A DNA stretch of 51,521 nucleotides from positions 1 through 51,521 of the forward strand of contig JAKAKY010000001.1 of NCBI GenBank assembly GCA_021824365.1, written 5' to 3'. This stretch comes from Bacteroidota bacterium. Lineage in GTDB: Bacteria; Bacteroidota; Bacteroidia; Chitinophagales; Chitinophagaceae. Below the pieces are notes generated by a model. It searched no databases, was not told the origin of the DNA, and worked only from the letters and a program-made list of their open reading frames with translations. A program made the translations under genes and the position numbers. Positions within the stretch are counted from its first letter, which is position 1. Each line of letters begins with the position of its first letter. This document shows positions 38,407 through 47,732 of this stretch, one piece after another.

Positions 38407-38801
38407 TCTTTCATTAAATCTGGTTTTGGTATGGTTAAAGCAGTGGTATCTTTTTGTGCAGGCATATTGCCGGATAACACTTTTTTCAAACTCTCTAAAT
38501 ATTGGTCTTTGTACTGAATGGATTTTTCTAAGGAGTCGGTACGCATTTGCAAAAGTTGTAATTCGGTTCTACTTTCTCTTGAACCATAACCCGGAATATA
38601 ATATTTTAACGGGGTAAAAACAATGAGTGCTACTGTTAAACTAATTAATAATACAAATGCCGTACTAAAAACAACATATACACTTAAACGAGATAACTTA
38701 AAAGTTACCAGTTCCTCATAGGTATCATCATTAATTAATACAAGCCGGTACTGGTTTCTTAGCCGTTTAAAGGTGTTGGTTTCAAAAGTTTGTTTCGCCA
38801 T
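38403..38801 (-). CDS. M23-like membrane stub lacking the peptidase domain
   Basis: Protein of 132 aa from ATG 38801 (MAKQTFETN). The N-terminal charged segment FKRLRNQYRLVLINDDTYEE, a single membrane helix (about 41-63), the motif FTPLKYYIPGYGSRE, and a coiled coil (about 75-105) match the N-terminal half of Bacteroidota M23 peptidases (about 300 aa), which continue into a LytM domain. Here it stops after a short Pro/Thr tail, with no HxxxD or HxH zinc motif. The ATGA overlap with AtpZ shows the end is genuine rather than a fresh frameshift. A scaffold or an inactive peptidase remnant is possible. Confidence 0.75.
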   Translation of the reverse strand: MAKQTFETNTFKRLRNQYRLVLINDDTYEELVTFKLSRLSVYVVFSTAFVLLISLTVALIVFTPLKYYIPGYGSRESRTELQLLQMRTDSLEKSIQYKDQYLESLKKVLSGNMPAQKDTTALTIPKPDLMKE

Positions 38802-38881
38802 GCTACAAAATAAGGTTAAAGGTACATAACAAGGCCTGTTTTGCCACATTTGTTAAAAATTAACTGTACTTTTAAACAGTT

Positions 38882-38889
38882 TAGATTTG
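38882..38889 (+). promoter_or_regulatory. Candidate -7 element for the SprE/PorW-like gene (TAGATTTG)
   Basis: A perfect TAnnTTTG, 9 nt before ATG 38899. A TTTG 29 nt further upstream (38849-38852) is too distant to be a good -33 box. Confidence 0.35.
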
Positions 38890-38898
38890 TGTTGAATT

Positions 38899-41865
38899 AT
38901 GCTTAAGATGCAGAAGTATTTTTTGATGTGGTTACTCCTATTCCCTGCCCTGCTGTTGTATCAGCCTAAGGCATGGGCGCAACCCAATACTACTATTAAT
39001 TTAGAAAAAGAAAAACCTGCTCAATACCAAGACCGGTTATTACCTTCCGAAAAAACCGGCGAAAAAAAAATAGGTTTTGTAAAACGTACTTATCAGGATA
39101 TGGTAAGCCATTACAACTATTTTTTTAATGCAAATAATAAACTCAATCATATTATTGAATTGGCGCAACAAATGCATACTGATGATTACAGTAAACTTTT
39201 ACCATTTTATAATTACAGCCTTTCAGTTACCGCCTTAAATAAGCGGGATATAGATTCTATTATCTACAAATGTTATGCAGGTATTCTGCTACATGATTTG
39301 CGTTCAGACTGGGTAGATGATTTTTATTTATTATTGGGGAAAGCTTATTTACTGCGGCAAAATTTTGATTCTGCTGCCACTGTTTTTCAATATATCAATT
39401 ATCAATACGCTCCAAAAGATGATGGCTATGATATACCCATTGGCAGCAATGTAAGCAACCAACAGGGTATATTTACTGTTGCTACCAACGAAAACAGAAG
39501 CCTGCTGAAAAAATTAACAACCAAACCCACTACACGTAACGACAGTTTCATCTGGCAAATCAGAAATTACATTGAGAGTAATCAATCAGACAAAGCCACC
39601 GGTTTAATTGCTATTTTAAAAGCAGACCCATTTTTTCCTAAAAGATTAGAAAAAGATTTGTATTTACAGCAAGCCTACTTGTTTTACAAACAAAACAACT
39701 ATGATAGTGCTGCCAATTATCTCGGCAAATCAATTTCAGAAGCAACCAATAAACAGGAACAAGCCAGATGGGAGTTTTTAACCGGACAACTCTATCAATT
39801 GGCACATCAAAATAAGCCTGCTATCCAGGCATTTGAAAAAGCCACCCATCATACCATTGACCCTTATTTAGAAGTGTATGCCAGATTGAATATTGTTACA
39901 CTTTCTGATACTGCCAATGGCCATACTTCTTTACAAAACAATTTAAAACAGTTGTACCAATTGGCACGGCGCGATAAATATGCCGATTATAGAGATATTA
40001 TTTATTATGCAGCCGCTTCGCTCGAAATTAAACAACAGCACTACAAAGCCGGTATTAATAATCTACTGAAAGGCATTGTACTCAGTGTGAACAATCCTGC
40101 TCAAAAGCAAAAGAGTATGCTCTTATTAGCATCTACCGCATACAATACCCGTGAATATCCTCTTGCCTCATTGTACTATGATAGTATTCAGGTAAATCAA
40201 TTAGACTCTTTTCTGAAAAATAAAGTAACTACCCGAAAAAAAGCTTTAAAAATTATTACAGATAATCTTACCTCACTGAACCTGCAGGATAGTTTATTGC
40301 ATTTAAGCAATTTGAATGAAGCTGAACGTTTGGCTGCTGTTAAAAAACTATACCGCAGGTTGCGCAAAGAACAGGGTTTTGCCGATGAAAAAGATGAAAT
40401 TGATTTTGGCAGTACCAATGCCACCGCAAATGCTGCAGCCAGTGGCCTGTTTGGCAGTACCAATACCAATAATGCCAACGATTTTTATTTTGCCAATGCT
40501 GCGCTGAAAGCACAGGGTTATAAAGAATTTAAACAAAAATGGGGCAACCGGCCTAATGTAGATAACTGGCAACGCCAATCAGCTATCAACAATAGCCTGC
40601 AATTAAATAATAATAATGCCACAAATACCTCTAATGCCACCGCAGAAGCGAGTAAAGCTAATGCAGCCAATGCTTTAACGTTAAAAGGCATGTTAGAAAA
40701 TATACCCCTTACTGAAAAACAAATTGGCGATGCACACAATAAAATTATTGATAATTTGTACACCAATGCGCAAACCTTCCAGAACAGTTTGGAAAAATAT
40801 CCTGATGCAATAGATGCTTATGAAACATTAATGAAACTATACCCCGAAAACAAATATGAAGAACCGGTTTTATTCAATTTAATTTATTGCTATCAGCAAA
40901 TGGGGTTGTTAGCAAAATCAGATTCAGTAAGAGGAAAATTAATGCTGGCTTTCCCTAATGGCAGCTATGCACAAAAAATAAAAAATACAGGCAAACCCAC
41001 TTTGAAAGATAAAGCTACTGCCCAATATGAACATATCTACGATTTATTTATTGAAGGAAATTTTAAACAGGCATTAGCCGAAAAAGTAGAAGCAGATAAA
41101 ACATTTGGAAAAAATTATTGGAGCCCGCAATTAATGTACATTCAGGCTGTTTATGATGTAAAACAAAAAAATGATAGTTCGGCCATTCAAACTTTAGAAG
41201 CCTTAGTTCATCAGTTTCCGCAATCGCCAATGGTAGAAATGGCCAATACACTCATCAGCGTAGTTAAACGAAGAAAAGATATAGAAAATTATTTAACCAA
41301 TTTGGTGATTGAAAAGAATGAAGACAATGTAGTAGGCAATATTGACCTGCACCCGGCTACGATTGCCAAAACCCCGGCTAAAAAAATAGTAGATACACTG
41401 TCTACTCAAATTGTTAAACAATTAGATACTACCGCTTTGGTTCAACTTCCGGCTACAAATCCGTTAATACATGCAGTAAACAATTATGCTTTCAATCCGG
41501 CCGATTCGCAATACATTGCGGTTGTATTAAATAAAGTTGATCCCGTTTTTGCCAGCGAAGCCAGAAATGCCTTTTACCGGTTTAACTTAGAAAAATTTTA
41601 TGCATTAAGATTAAAAGTTACCCGGGAAAAACTAAACGACTCAACCGCTCTGGTGCTGATTGGCCCCTTTGCCAATGCCGGAGATGCAGTTGATTATCTG
41701 GATAAAACCCGGCCGAGGGCAACTGGTAGAATAATACCCTGGCTTAAACCTGATAAATATGTTTTTAGTATGATTAGTCCTTTTAACTTGCAACTTCTGT
41801 ATACCAAAAACAATATTGCCGATTATATTCAGTTTATGAAAAACACATTACCTGAGAAATTTTAA
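38899..41865 (+). CDS. SprE/PorW-like TPR protein of the type IX secretion system
   Basis: Exported protein of 988 aa with signal sequence ending LYQPKAWAQ. The opening GFVKRTYQDMVSHYNYFFNA matches SprE/PorW, which helps assemble the T9SS and gliding apparatus; TPR-like helical repeats (AGILLHDL, LLLGKAYLLRQNFDSAATVF and many later) fill residues 80-450 and 610-800. A low-complexity Asn/Ala/Thr stretch sits at about 500-600. The C-terminal part (FYALRLKVTREKLNDSTALV, GPFANAGDAVDYLDKT) is the family's SPOR-like end. PorW is a lipoprotein; here no lipobox Cys is visible, a difference worth noting. Followed by PBP1A. Confidence 0.82.
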   Translation: MLKMQKYFLMWLLLFPALLLYQPKAWAQPNTTINLEKEKPAQYQDRLLPSEKTGEKKIGFVKRTYQDMVSHYNYFFNANNKLNHIIELAQQMHTDDYSKLLPFYNYSLSVTALNKRDIDSIIYKCYAGILLHDLRSDWVDDFYLLLGKAYLLRQNFDSAATVFQYINYQYAPKDDGYDIPIGSNVSNQQGIFTVATNENRSLLKKLTTKPTTRNDSFIWQIRNYIESNQSDKATGLIAILKADPFFPKRLEKDLYLQQAYLFYKQNNYDSAANYLGKSISEATNKQEQARWEFLTGQLYQLAHQNKPAIQAFEKATHHTIDPYLEVYARLNIVTLSDTANGHTSLQNNLKQLYQLARRDKYADYRDIIYYAAASLEIKQQHYKAGINNLLKGIVLSVNNPAQKQKSMLLLASTAYNTREYPLASLYYDSIQVNQLDSFLKNKVTTRKKALKIITDNLTSLNLQDSLLHLSNLNEAERLAAVKKLYRRLRKEQGFADEKDEIDFGSTNATANAAASGLFGSTNTNNANDFYFANAALKAQGYKEFKQKWGNRPNVDNWQRQSAINNSLQLNNNNATNTSNATAEASKANAANALTLKGMLENIPLTEKQIGDAHNKIIDNLYTNAQTFQNSLEKYPDAIDAYETLMKLYPENKYEEPVLFNLIYCYQQMGLLAKSDSVRGKLMLAFPNGSYAQKIKNTGKPTLKDKATAQYEHIYDLFIEGNFKQALAEKVEADKTFGKNYWSPQLMYIQAVYDVKQKNDSSAIQTLEALVHQFPQSPMVEMANTLISVVKRRKDIENYLTNLVIEKNEDNVVGNIDLHPATIAKTPAKKIVDTLSTQIVKQLDTTALVQLPATNPLIHAVNNYAFNPADSQYIAVVLNKVDPVFASEARNAFYRFNLEKFYALRLKVTREKLNDSTALVLIGPFANAGDAVDYLDKTRPRATGRIIPWLKPDKYVFSMISPFNLQLLYTKNNIADYIQFMKNTLPEKF

Positions 41866-41928
41866 CTAGTAAGCAGGGTAACATCTGCTGTAGATGCTTA
41901 GTTTTACAACCTTAACCATTCCTTGTTT

Positions 41929-44349
41929 ATGTTACGTTCAGTAAAAATATTTTGGAAAGCCTTTTTTATAGCAGCTGCTGCGTTTATTTTATTCCTGCTA
42001 TTTTGTAATTGGGGAGTTTTTGGTAAAATGCCTTCCATTGAAGATATTCAAAACCCTTCTGCCTCTTTATCCAGCCAGGTTTATGCACAGGATGGAACGT
42101 TAATGGGTAAATATTATTTAGAAGACCGTGTAAATGTTGATTATAAAGATATCAGCCCTACCATTGTTCATGCTTTGGTAGCCACAGAAGATCAGCGTTT
42201 TTATGATCACAGTGGTATCGATTTTATTTCGTTATTGCGGGCATTAAAAGGTTTAGGCCGCGATGGTGGTGCCAGCACCATTACCATGCAAACTGCCAAA
42301 AACTTATTTACTGAAAACTGGGCAACCCGTAATTTTTTACTACGTGCCATCCAAAAAGTAAAAGAATCCATTATTGCTGTAAAATTAGAAAGAAATTTTA
42401 CCAAGGAAGAAATCATTAATCTGTACCTGAATACCGTTGCATTTGGCGATAATGTTTTTGGCATACGCAACGCTGCCAAAACTTTTTTTCAAAAAGAACC
42501 AGATCGGGTAAATGTAAATGAAGCGGCTGTTTTGGTGGGCATGATTAATGCGCCCACTTTATATAACCCCAGACGCAATCCTAAACAGGCTTTAGAACGC
42601 CGTAATCTGGTGTTAAACAGAATGGTAACCAATAGCTATTTAACCCCACAGGAAGCAGCAAAAATAAAAATACAACCTATTGAACTGAATTATAAAAAAT
42701 TAGATGAAACAACAGGTTTGGCACCTTATTTCAGAATGATTTTGGGCGAATACATGAAAGTATGGTGTAAAAACCACAAAAAAAGTAATGGTGATGAATA
42801 TAATTTGTACACAGATGGTTTAAGAATTTATACCACCCTCAATCCCCGTATGCAGATTTACGCGGAAGAAGCTGTTGCCAAACACATGAGTTACATGCAA
42901 CAAATTTTAAATCAACAAACCAATATAAAAAAAAGTACGGTTTGGGATGGCCATCAAAATATTTTAGAATCGGCCATGAAACAAAGTGATCGCTGGCGAA
43001 ATTTGAAAAAGGATGGTATGAATGATGCTGACGTTCGGAAAACATTTTTCACACCTACCCAAATGCGTGTTTTTGCCTGGAATAATAACCGGGAAAAAGA
43101 TACCACCATGACCCCCATGGATTCTATTAAATACTCCCGGCAAATGATGCAGGCCGGCTTTATGGCATTAGATCCGTTAAGTGGAGAAGTAAGAGCATGG
43201 GTAGGTGGTATAGATTTTAAAACCTACAAATTTGATCATGTTAATTATAATACCAGGCGCCAGGTAGGTTCTACCATTAAACCTTTATTGTATAGTTTAG
43301 CCATTGAAGATGCCGGTTTTACACCCAATACCATTGTGCAGGATATGCAACAAAGTTTTGGCGCATATGGAATGGTTCCTGCTACTTCTACCTCCTGCAC
43401 AGGTGCTTCTATTCCTATGGCACAGGCATTGGCTTTTTCAAGAAACTGTGCCACTGCTTTTATCATGAAGCAATTAGACCCTAAGGGTAATAATGCCGCT
43501 ATTCGATTTGTTGATTTTTTAAAAAACAAATGCGGCTTGCAAACCAATATTGAACCGCATCCATCTATTGCCATAGGTGCCTGTGAAATTTCATTGTATG
43601 AAATGATGCAGGCTTACAGCATGTTTCCCGGAAGGGGTTTTAATGTAAAACCATTATTTATTACCCGTATTGAAGATAGAAATGGTAATGTATTAGAAAA
43701 TTTTGCACCTGTTAGGAAAGAAGTAATTAGCGATATTACTGCTTACTCAGTGATTAAAATGATGGAAGGTGTAGTTGAATTTGGTACCGCCCGCGGACTA
43801 AAAATACAATTTGATGTAAGAGGTAATATTGCCGGCAAAACCGGAACTACCAACGATAATAGCGATGCATGGTTTATGGGCTACACGCCACAATTATTAG
43901 CCGGAGCATGGGTAGGTTGCGATGACAGGTTTATACATATTAGCAGCAGCAGCTATAATGGCCAGGGTGCACGTGCCGCCATGCCAATATGGGGATATTT
44001 TTATGAAAAAGTATTGAAAAATGCCAACACGCTCGGTATAGATGCAAACGTAGATTTTTCAAAACCCGAAGGCATGACCAATGATATTGAATTAGATTAC
44101 AGTAACCCAGCCCCCAATGTACCCATAGGCGTTGAAGGCGACCAGCAGTTAATGGGTAATGGCACATCGCAGGATTATGTTCCTGCCGACATAAAACCGG
44201 AAGATTTAGCACCCGAATCGCAAATTGACACCAATAAACTGCCCGGTTATTCCCCAAATAAGAAAAATACTCAAGCACCTAAAAAGCCACCGGCACAGCA
44301 ACCTGTTCCTAAAGCCATATTGCCAAAAAAGGTTGGCGGTAATCATTAA
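41929..44349 (+). CDS. Penicillin-binding protein 1A (bifunctional)
   Basis: Membrane-anchored peptidoglycan synthase of 806 aa. N-terminal helix (residues 10-30), glycosyltransferase domain with catalytic E87 in EDQRFYDHSG, then a transpeptidase with SxxK S448/K451 (GSTIKPLL), SRN at 504-506 and KTGT at 637-640. The Pro/Lys/Gln-rich tail (about 750-806) is typical of class A PBPs. I chose ATG 41929 over TTG 41923. It sits 63 bp after the PorW-like gene, likely in the same transcription unit or with its own weak promoter. Confidence 0.96.
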   Translation: MLRSVKIFWKAFFIAAAAFILFLLFCNWGVFGKMPSIEDIQNPSASLSSQVYAQDGTLMGKYYLEDRVNVDYKDISPTIVHALVATEDQRFYDHSGIDFISLLRALKGLGRDGGASTITMQTAKNLFTENWATRNFLLRAIQKVKESIIAVKLERNFTKEEIINLYLNTVAFGDNVFGIRNAAKTFFQKEPDRVNVNEAAVLVGMINAPTLYNPRRNPKQALERRNLVLNRMVTNSYLTPQEAAKIKIQPIELNYKKLDETTGLAPYFRMILGEYMKVWCKNHKKSNGDEYNLYTDGLRIYTTLNPRMQIYAEEAVAKHMSYMQQILNQQTNIKKSTVWDGHQNILESAMKQSDRWRNLKKDGMNDADVRKTFFTPTQMRVFAWNNNREKDTTMTPMDSIKYSRQMMQAGFMALDPLSGEVRAWVGGIDFKTYKFDHVNYNTRRQVGSTIKPLLYSLAIEDAGFTPNTIVQDMQQSFGAYGMVPATSTSCTGASIPMAQALAFSRNCATAFIMKQLDPKGNNAAIRFVDFLKNKCGLQTNIEPHPSIAIGACEISLYEMMQAYSMFPGRGFNVKPLFITRIEDRNGNVLENFAPVRKEVISDITAYSVIKMMEGVVEFGTARGLKIQFDVRGNIAGKTGTTNDNSDAWFMGYTPQLLAGAWVGCDDRFIHISSSSYNGQGARAAMPIWGYFYEKVLKNANTLGIDANVDFSKPEGMTNDIELDYSNPAPNVPIGVEGDQQLMGNGTSQDYVPADIKPEDLAPESQIDTNKLPGYSPNKKNTQAPKKPPAQQPVPKAILPKKVGGNH

Positions 44350-44368
44350 TTGAATTAAAAAAATATAC

Positions 44369-45025
44369 TTATAAATTTTTACCTGTTAGCATAGGTACAA
44401 AAGAAAATAAATCAAATGATTCTTCCTTACAGGCATCGGCAGTAACTTTGGTAATGCGTAACATTCTTTGTGAAGTACCTTCATCAACAGGCACAACCAT
44501 TAAACCGCCTGTTTTCAGTTGCTCAATCAGTTTTGGTGGAATAAATGGTGCTGCTGCTGTAATCAGAATCTTATCAAAAGGTGCATAAGTGGGAAGGCCT
44601 TCAAAACCATCACCAAAAAAACATTTAATGTTCGGATATTTAATTTTAAAACTGAAAGTTTTATTTTGATCAAATATTTTCTTCTGCCGCTCAATTGTGT
44701 ATACCCATGCCCCCATTTCGGCGAGTACACATGCCTGATACATACTACCTGTTCCTATTTCTAACACTTTATCAGACTTTTCAATTTGCAATAGTTGTGT
44801 TTGATAGGCTACTGTATAAGGTTGCGAAATAGTTTGCCCTTCCGCAATGGGAAATGCACGATCTTCATAAGCAATTTTATCAAAAGCAGAATCTAAAAAA
44901 AAATGTCGGGGAACATTTTGTATGGCATTTAATACAGCCTCGTTAGTGATGCCCTTTTGTTTAAGCTGCTGTACTAACTGATTACGTAAACCTTTGTGGC
45001 GATAAGTGTCTTCAAACTTTCTCAT
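44369..45025 (-). CDS. pcm: Protein-L-isoaspartate O-methyltransferase
   Basis: SAM-dependent repair enzyme methylating isoaspartyl residues in damaged proteins. The motif NVPRHFFLDSAFDKIAYEDR, the conserved PIAEGQTISQPYTVAYQTQL, and the SAM loop VLEIGTGSMYQACVLAEMGA are present, with ILITAAAPFIPPKLIEQL near the C-terminus. In the SAM loop GTGSGYQ is GTGSMYQ, a replacement common in Bacteroidota. At 218 aa it is full length. It converges on PBP1A over 19 bp. Confidence 0.96.
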   Translation of the reverse strand: MRKFEDTYRHKGLRNQLVQQLKQKGITNEAVLNAIQNVPRHFFLDSAFDKIAYEDRAFPIAEGQTISQPYTVAYQTQLLQIEKSDKVLEIGTGSMYQACVLAEMGAWVYTIERQKKIFDQNKTFSFKIKYPNIKCFFGDGFEGLPTYAPFDKILITAAAPFIPPKLIEQLKTGGLMVVPVDEGTSQRMLRITKVTADACKEESFDLFSFVPMLTGKNL

Positions 45026-45088
45026 AAACCATACAAAGCTAATAGTATCAGTACATTTTACTGCATAAAATTACTACTTGGGGAAATT

Positions 45089-45121
45089 AAAATGCTGTGC
45101 ATTTTTTTTACACAGCATTTT
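45089..45121 (-). terminator. Terminator downstream of phosphoglucomutase
   Basis: An 11-bp perfect stem: AAAATGCTGTG (45089-45099) with CACAGCATTTT (45111-45121), loop of 11 nt. Read on the minus strand it lies 72 bp after the pgm stop. Poly-T is mixed with A, so efficiency may be moderate. Confidence 0.65.
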
Positions 45122-45192
45122 TAAAATTTTACATTGAAACACTTGTTTGTTCTAAGTAATCCTATTGCGTATTCAGCCTTATTAAAATTGCG

Positions 45193-46920
45193 TCAGGCTA
45201 ATTGCATGGATGTAATTATACCCGAAATTTTTTGTTTTAATTCTTCTAATTTATGATCAAATTCATGCTTGTTGGGCAATGTAGTATGCACACTAAAATA
45301 GAATTTTATTTTAGGTTCAGTACCCGAAGGGCGTGCTGAAATTTTACTGCCATCGTCAGTGATAAATTGTAAAACATTGCTTTTAGGTAATTGTAGGTTC
45401 CATTGCTCACCGGTAGTTAAATTGGTTCCTTTTTGTAACTCATAGTCTAAAAAGGTTACTACTTTACAATTGTTGATATACTTGGGTGGGTTAGACCGAT
45501 AGCCTTCCATCATGGCAGCAATTTCTTTTTGGCCATTCATTCCTTTTTTGGTAATGCTAATCAGGTTTTCGTAGTAAAAACCATATTGCATATACAATTC
45601 AATCAACTTATCGAACAATGTTTTGCCCTGTTGTTTTTCATAAGCGGCCATTTCACATAATAAAGCAACGGCACTAATGGCATCTTTATCGCGTATTTGA
45701 TTACCTATCATCAATCCAAAACTTTCTTCACCGCCAATTACATAATTTTCTTTACCTTCTTTTTCCTTAATTAATTCAGCAATCCATTTAAAGCCGGTTA
45801 ATACATTGTAGCAGGCTACATGGTTTTGCCGAGCCACTTCATTAATCATTTCAGTGGTTACAATGGTAGTAATTACCATATCATTGGGTTGTGCAATATC
45901 TTTCTTTCTGCGGGCTTCAATCATATATGCAAATGCCAATACAGCGGTTTGGTTACCATTCATTAATACCCATTCACCTTTATGATTTTTTACACCAACC
46001 CCTACCCTGTCAGCATCCGGGTCTGTACCTAATAAAATATCGGCATCTAATGCTTTTGCTTTTTCAAGCCCCATGCGCATGGTTTCACTTTCTTCCGGAT
46101 TAGGATAAGCTACAGTTGGGAAATTACCATCAGGTGTGGCTTGTTCTTGTACAATATGTACATTGGTAAATCCAAATGCTGCTAATGCAGCCGGCACTAA
46201 TTTAATGCCGCTACCATGTATGGGTGTATATACAATTTTAAGATCTTTTTGCTGTTGTATTACTTCCGGGTATACACTCAGGCTTTTTACCATGTTTAAA
46301 TACTGCTTATCCATTTCAGCACCAATAATAATAATGTTATCATTATTGCTGCTCCACTTTACATCATCAATACTTTGAATGGCTTCTACTTCTTTGATTA
46401 CGTTTTTGTCGTGCGGAGGCACTAATTGGCCACCATCATTCCAGTAAGCTTTATAGCCATTGTATTCTTTTGGATTGTGCGATGCCGTACATACTACCCC
46501 TGCATTACAATGTAAAGTACGAATGGCGAAACTCAGTTCAGGCGTAGGCCGTAAATCTTCAAACAAAAACACCTTAATGCCATTGGCGGCAAACACCTGT
46601 GCTGTTGTTTCAGCAAAAAAGCGACTGTTATTTCTGCTATCATGCGTAATAGCCACTTGTATGGTTTGGTTGGGATAATTTTTTTTAAGATAATTAGCAA
46701 AACCCTGTGTAGCCATTCCAACGGTGTATTTATTCATTCTGTTGGTACCTACCCCCATAATACCGCGCAGGCCACCGGTTCCAAATTCTAAATTTCTATA
46801 AAAAGCCTCCATCAATTCATTGGGATGGTGGTCAATCATTTCCTGTACGGCTTTTTTTGTATCTGCATCATAATTTCCATTTACCCAACTGCGGGCTTTT
46901 TCCAAAATAAGGGTATCCAT
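45193..46920 (-). CDS. Phospho-sugar mutase (phosphoglucomutase/phosphomannomutase)
   Basis: Alpha-D-phosphohexomutase of 575 aa interconverting glucose 1- and 6-phosphate, or mannose equivalents. The phosphoserine loop TASHNPKEYNGYKAYWNDG has the catalytic Ser near residue 147; the Mg loop is LLGTDPDADRVGVGV, the sugar loop GGEESFGLMIG, and the phosphate loop RPSGTEPKIKFY. The length fits the PgmB/ManB (phosphomannomutase/PNGM2-like) group of Firmicutes and Bacteroidota. The N-terminal EKARSWVNGNYDADTKKA is typical too. Precise sugar is inferred. Confidence 0.96.
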   Translation of the reverse strand: MDTLILEKARSWVNGNYDADTKKAVQEMIDHHPNELMEAFYRNLEFGTGGLRGIMGVGTNRMNKYTVGMATQGFANYLKKNYPNQTIQVAITHDSRNNSRFFAETTAQVFAANGIKVFLFEDLRPTPELSFAIRTLHCNAGVVCTASHNPKEYNGYKAYWNDGGQLVPPHDKNVIKEVEAIQSIDDVKWSSNNDNIIIIGAEMDKQYLNMVKSLSVYPEVIQQQKDLKIVYTPIHGSGIKLVPAALAAFGFTNVHIVQEQATPDGNFPTVAYPNPEESETMRMGLEKAKALDADILLGTDPDADRVGVGVKNHKGEWVLMNGNQTAVLAFAYMIEARRKKDIAQPNDMVITTIVTTEMINEVARQNHVACYNVLTGFKWIAELIKEKEGKENYVIGGEESFGLMIGNQIRDKDAISAVALLCEMAAYEKQQGKTLFDKLIELYMQYGFYYENLISITKKGMNGQKEIAAMMEGYRSNPPKYINNCKVVTFLDYELQKGTNLTTGEQWNLQLPKSNVLQFITDDGSKISARPSGTEPKIKFYFSVHTTLPNKHEFDHKLEELKQKISGIITSMQLA

Positions 46921-46983
46921 ATTTCTTTTTTTAATGATGAATTTTTAGCAATTGTATATACTACACTAAGATAAAAAAATGGG

Positions 46984-47484
46984 TCATAATAAATATGCGC
47001 CTTTTATTTGAAGTTCATCCATTTCTACAGTAATATGTTCTTGCAATGTAGTAGCAACAGATAGGCCCACATAATCAGGTTTTACCGGAAATAATTTATG
47101 CATCCGTTCAATTAACACCATGGTTTGTATGCTTTTAGGATATTGCTGCAGTAATGGCTTTAGTGCATATAATAAAGTTCGGCCTGTATTGGCTACATCA
47201 TCAATCAGCAAAATGTGTTTTCCATTAGCCATTATGGGTGTATCTAATCTAATTTCATCAGGCATTTGCTTATTCATGGCAATTCCATTTACTTCTATTT
47301 TTTGTTGAAAATAAGGTTGAATTAATGTGGCCACCATATTGGCCATGATAAAACCATTCTTTCGTATACCCAGCAACACCATATCTTCTGTTGTATTACC
47401 CAGATTTTCGGCCACTTCTAATGCCAGCCGTTCTAATTTATATTGAATAATTTGTTGCGATAATATTTCCTTCTTTTCTTTCAT
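46984..47484 (-). CDS. Phosphoribosyltransferase, PyrR-like
   Basis: Type I PRTase of 166 aa. The PRPP loop is ILLIDDVANTGRTLLYAL, preceded by a charged flexible loop (NKQMPDEIRLD), and the C-terminus ends VGLSVATTLQEHITVEMDEL. The layout resembles PyrR or small uracil PRTases. There is no attenuator-like pyrR leader visible and no pyr genes adjacent, so a regulatory role is unproven. Upstream it shares a 248-bp divergent spacer with the Fe-S oxidoreductase. Confidence 0.88.
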   Translation of the reverse strand: MKEKKEILSQQIIQYKLERLALEVAENLGNTTEDMVLLGIRKNGFIMANMVATLIQPYFQQKIEVNGIAMNKQMPDEIRLDTPIMANGKHILLIDDVANTGRTLLYALKPLLQQYPKSIQTMVLIERMHKLFPVKPDYVGLSVATTLQEHITVEMDELQIKGAYLL

Positions 47485-47616
47485 CCAATTTTAATTTTAG
47501 GCACAGCAATGTGTATATGCCATCTGTTTAAAAAAATATTTCAGTCAGGTGTTTATCAAAATTCAAATTAATTTGTTGGATTTCACCATTCCAAAAAAAA
47601 ATTTTGAAAAAAAATT

Positions 47617-47691
47617 CTGCTATAACAATAGCTAATGAAATGCCAACAATAGCGCTATTATTGGTAAATGTATTATTTATTGCGATAAATA
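47617..47691. promoter_or_regulatory. Cluster of operator-like inverted and direct repeats
   Basis: Three symmetrical elements: GCTATaacaATAGC (47619-47632); CCAACAATAGC|GCTATTATTGG (47643-47664, one mismatched pair); and TATTTATtgcgATAAATA (47674-47691). The 9-mer AACAATAGC also repeats directly at 47624-47632 and 47645-47653, exactly 21 bp apart. They lie between the divergent PRTase and Fe-S genes, just upstream of the candidate -7 element at 47707. Confidence 0.5.
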
Positions 47692-47706
47692 TATGCACTT
47701 AACTAT

Positions 47707-47714
47707 TATCTTAG
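47707..47714 (+). promoter_or_regulatory. Candidate -7 element for the Fe-S protein gene (TATCTTAG)
   Basis: TATCTTAG, related to TATCTTCG elsewhere in the window, 18 nt before ATG 47733. A TTG at 47680-47682 is about 24 nt upstream, at the edge of allowed spacing, and lies inside the third inverted repeat. Confidence 0.4.
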
Positions 47715-47732
47715 CATAACAAGTTCATTACT

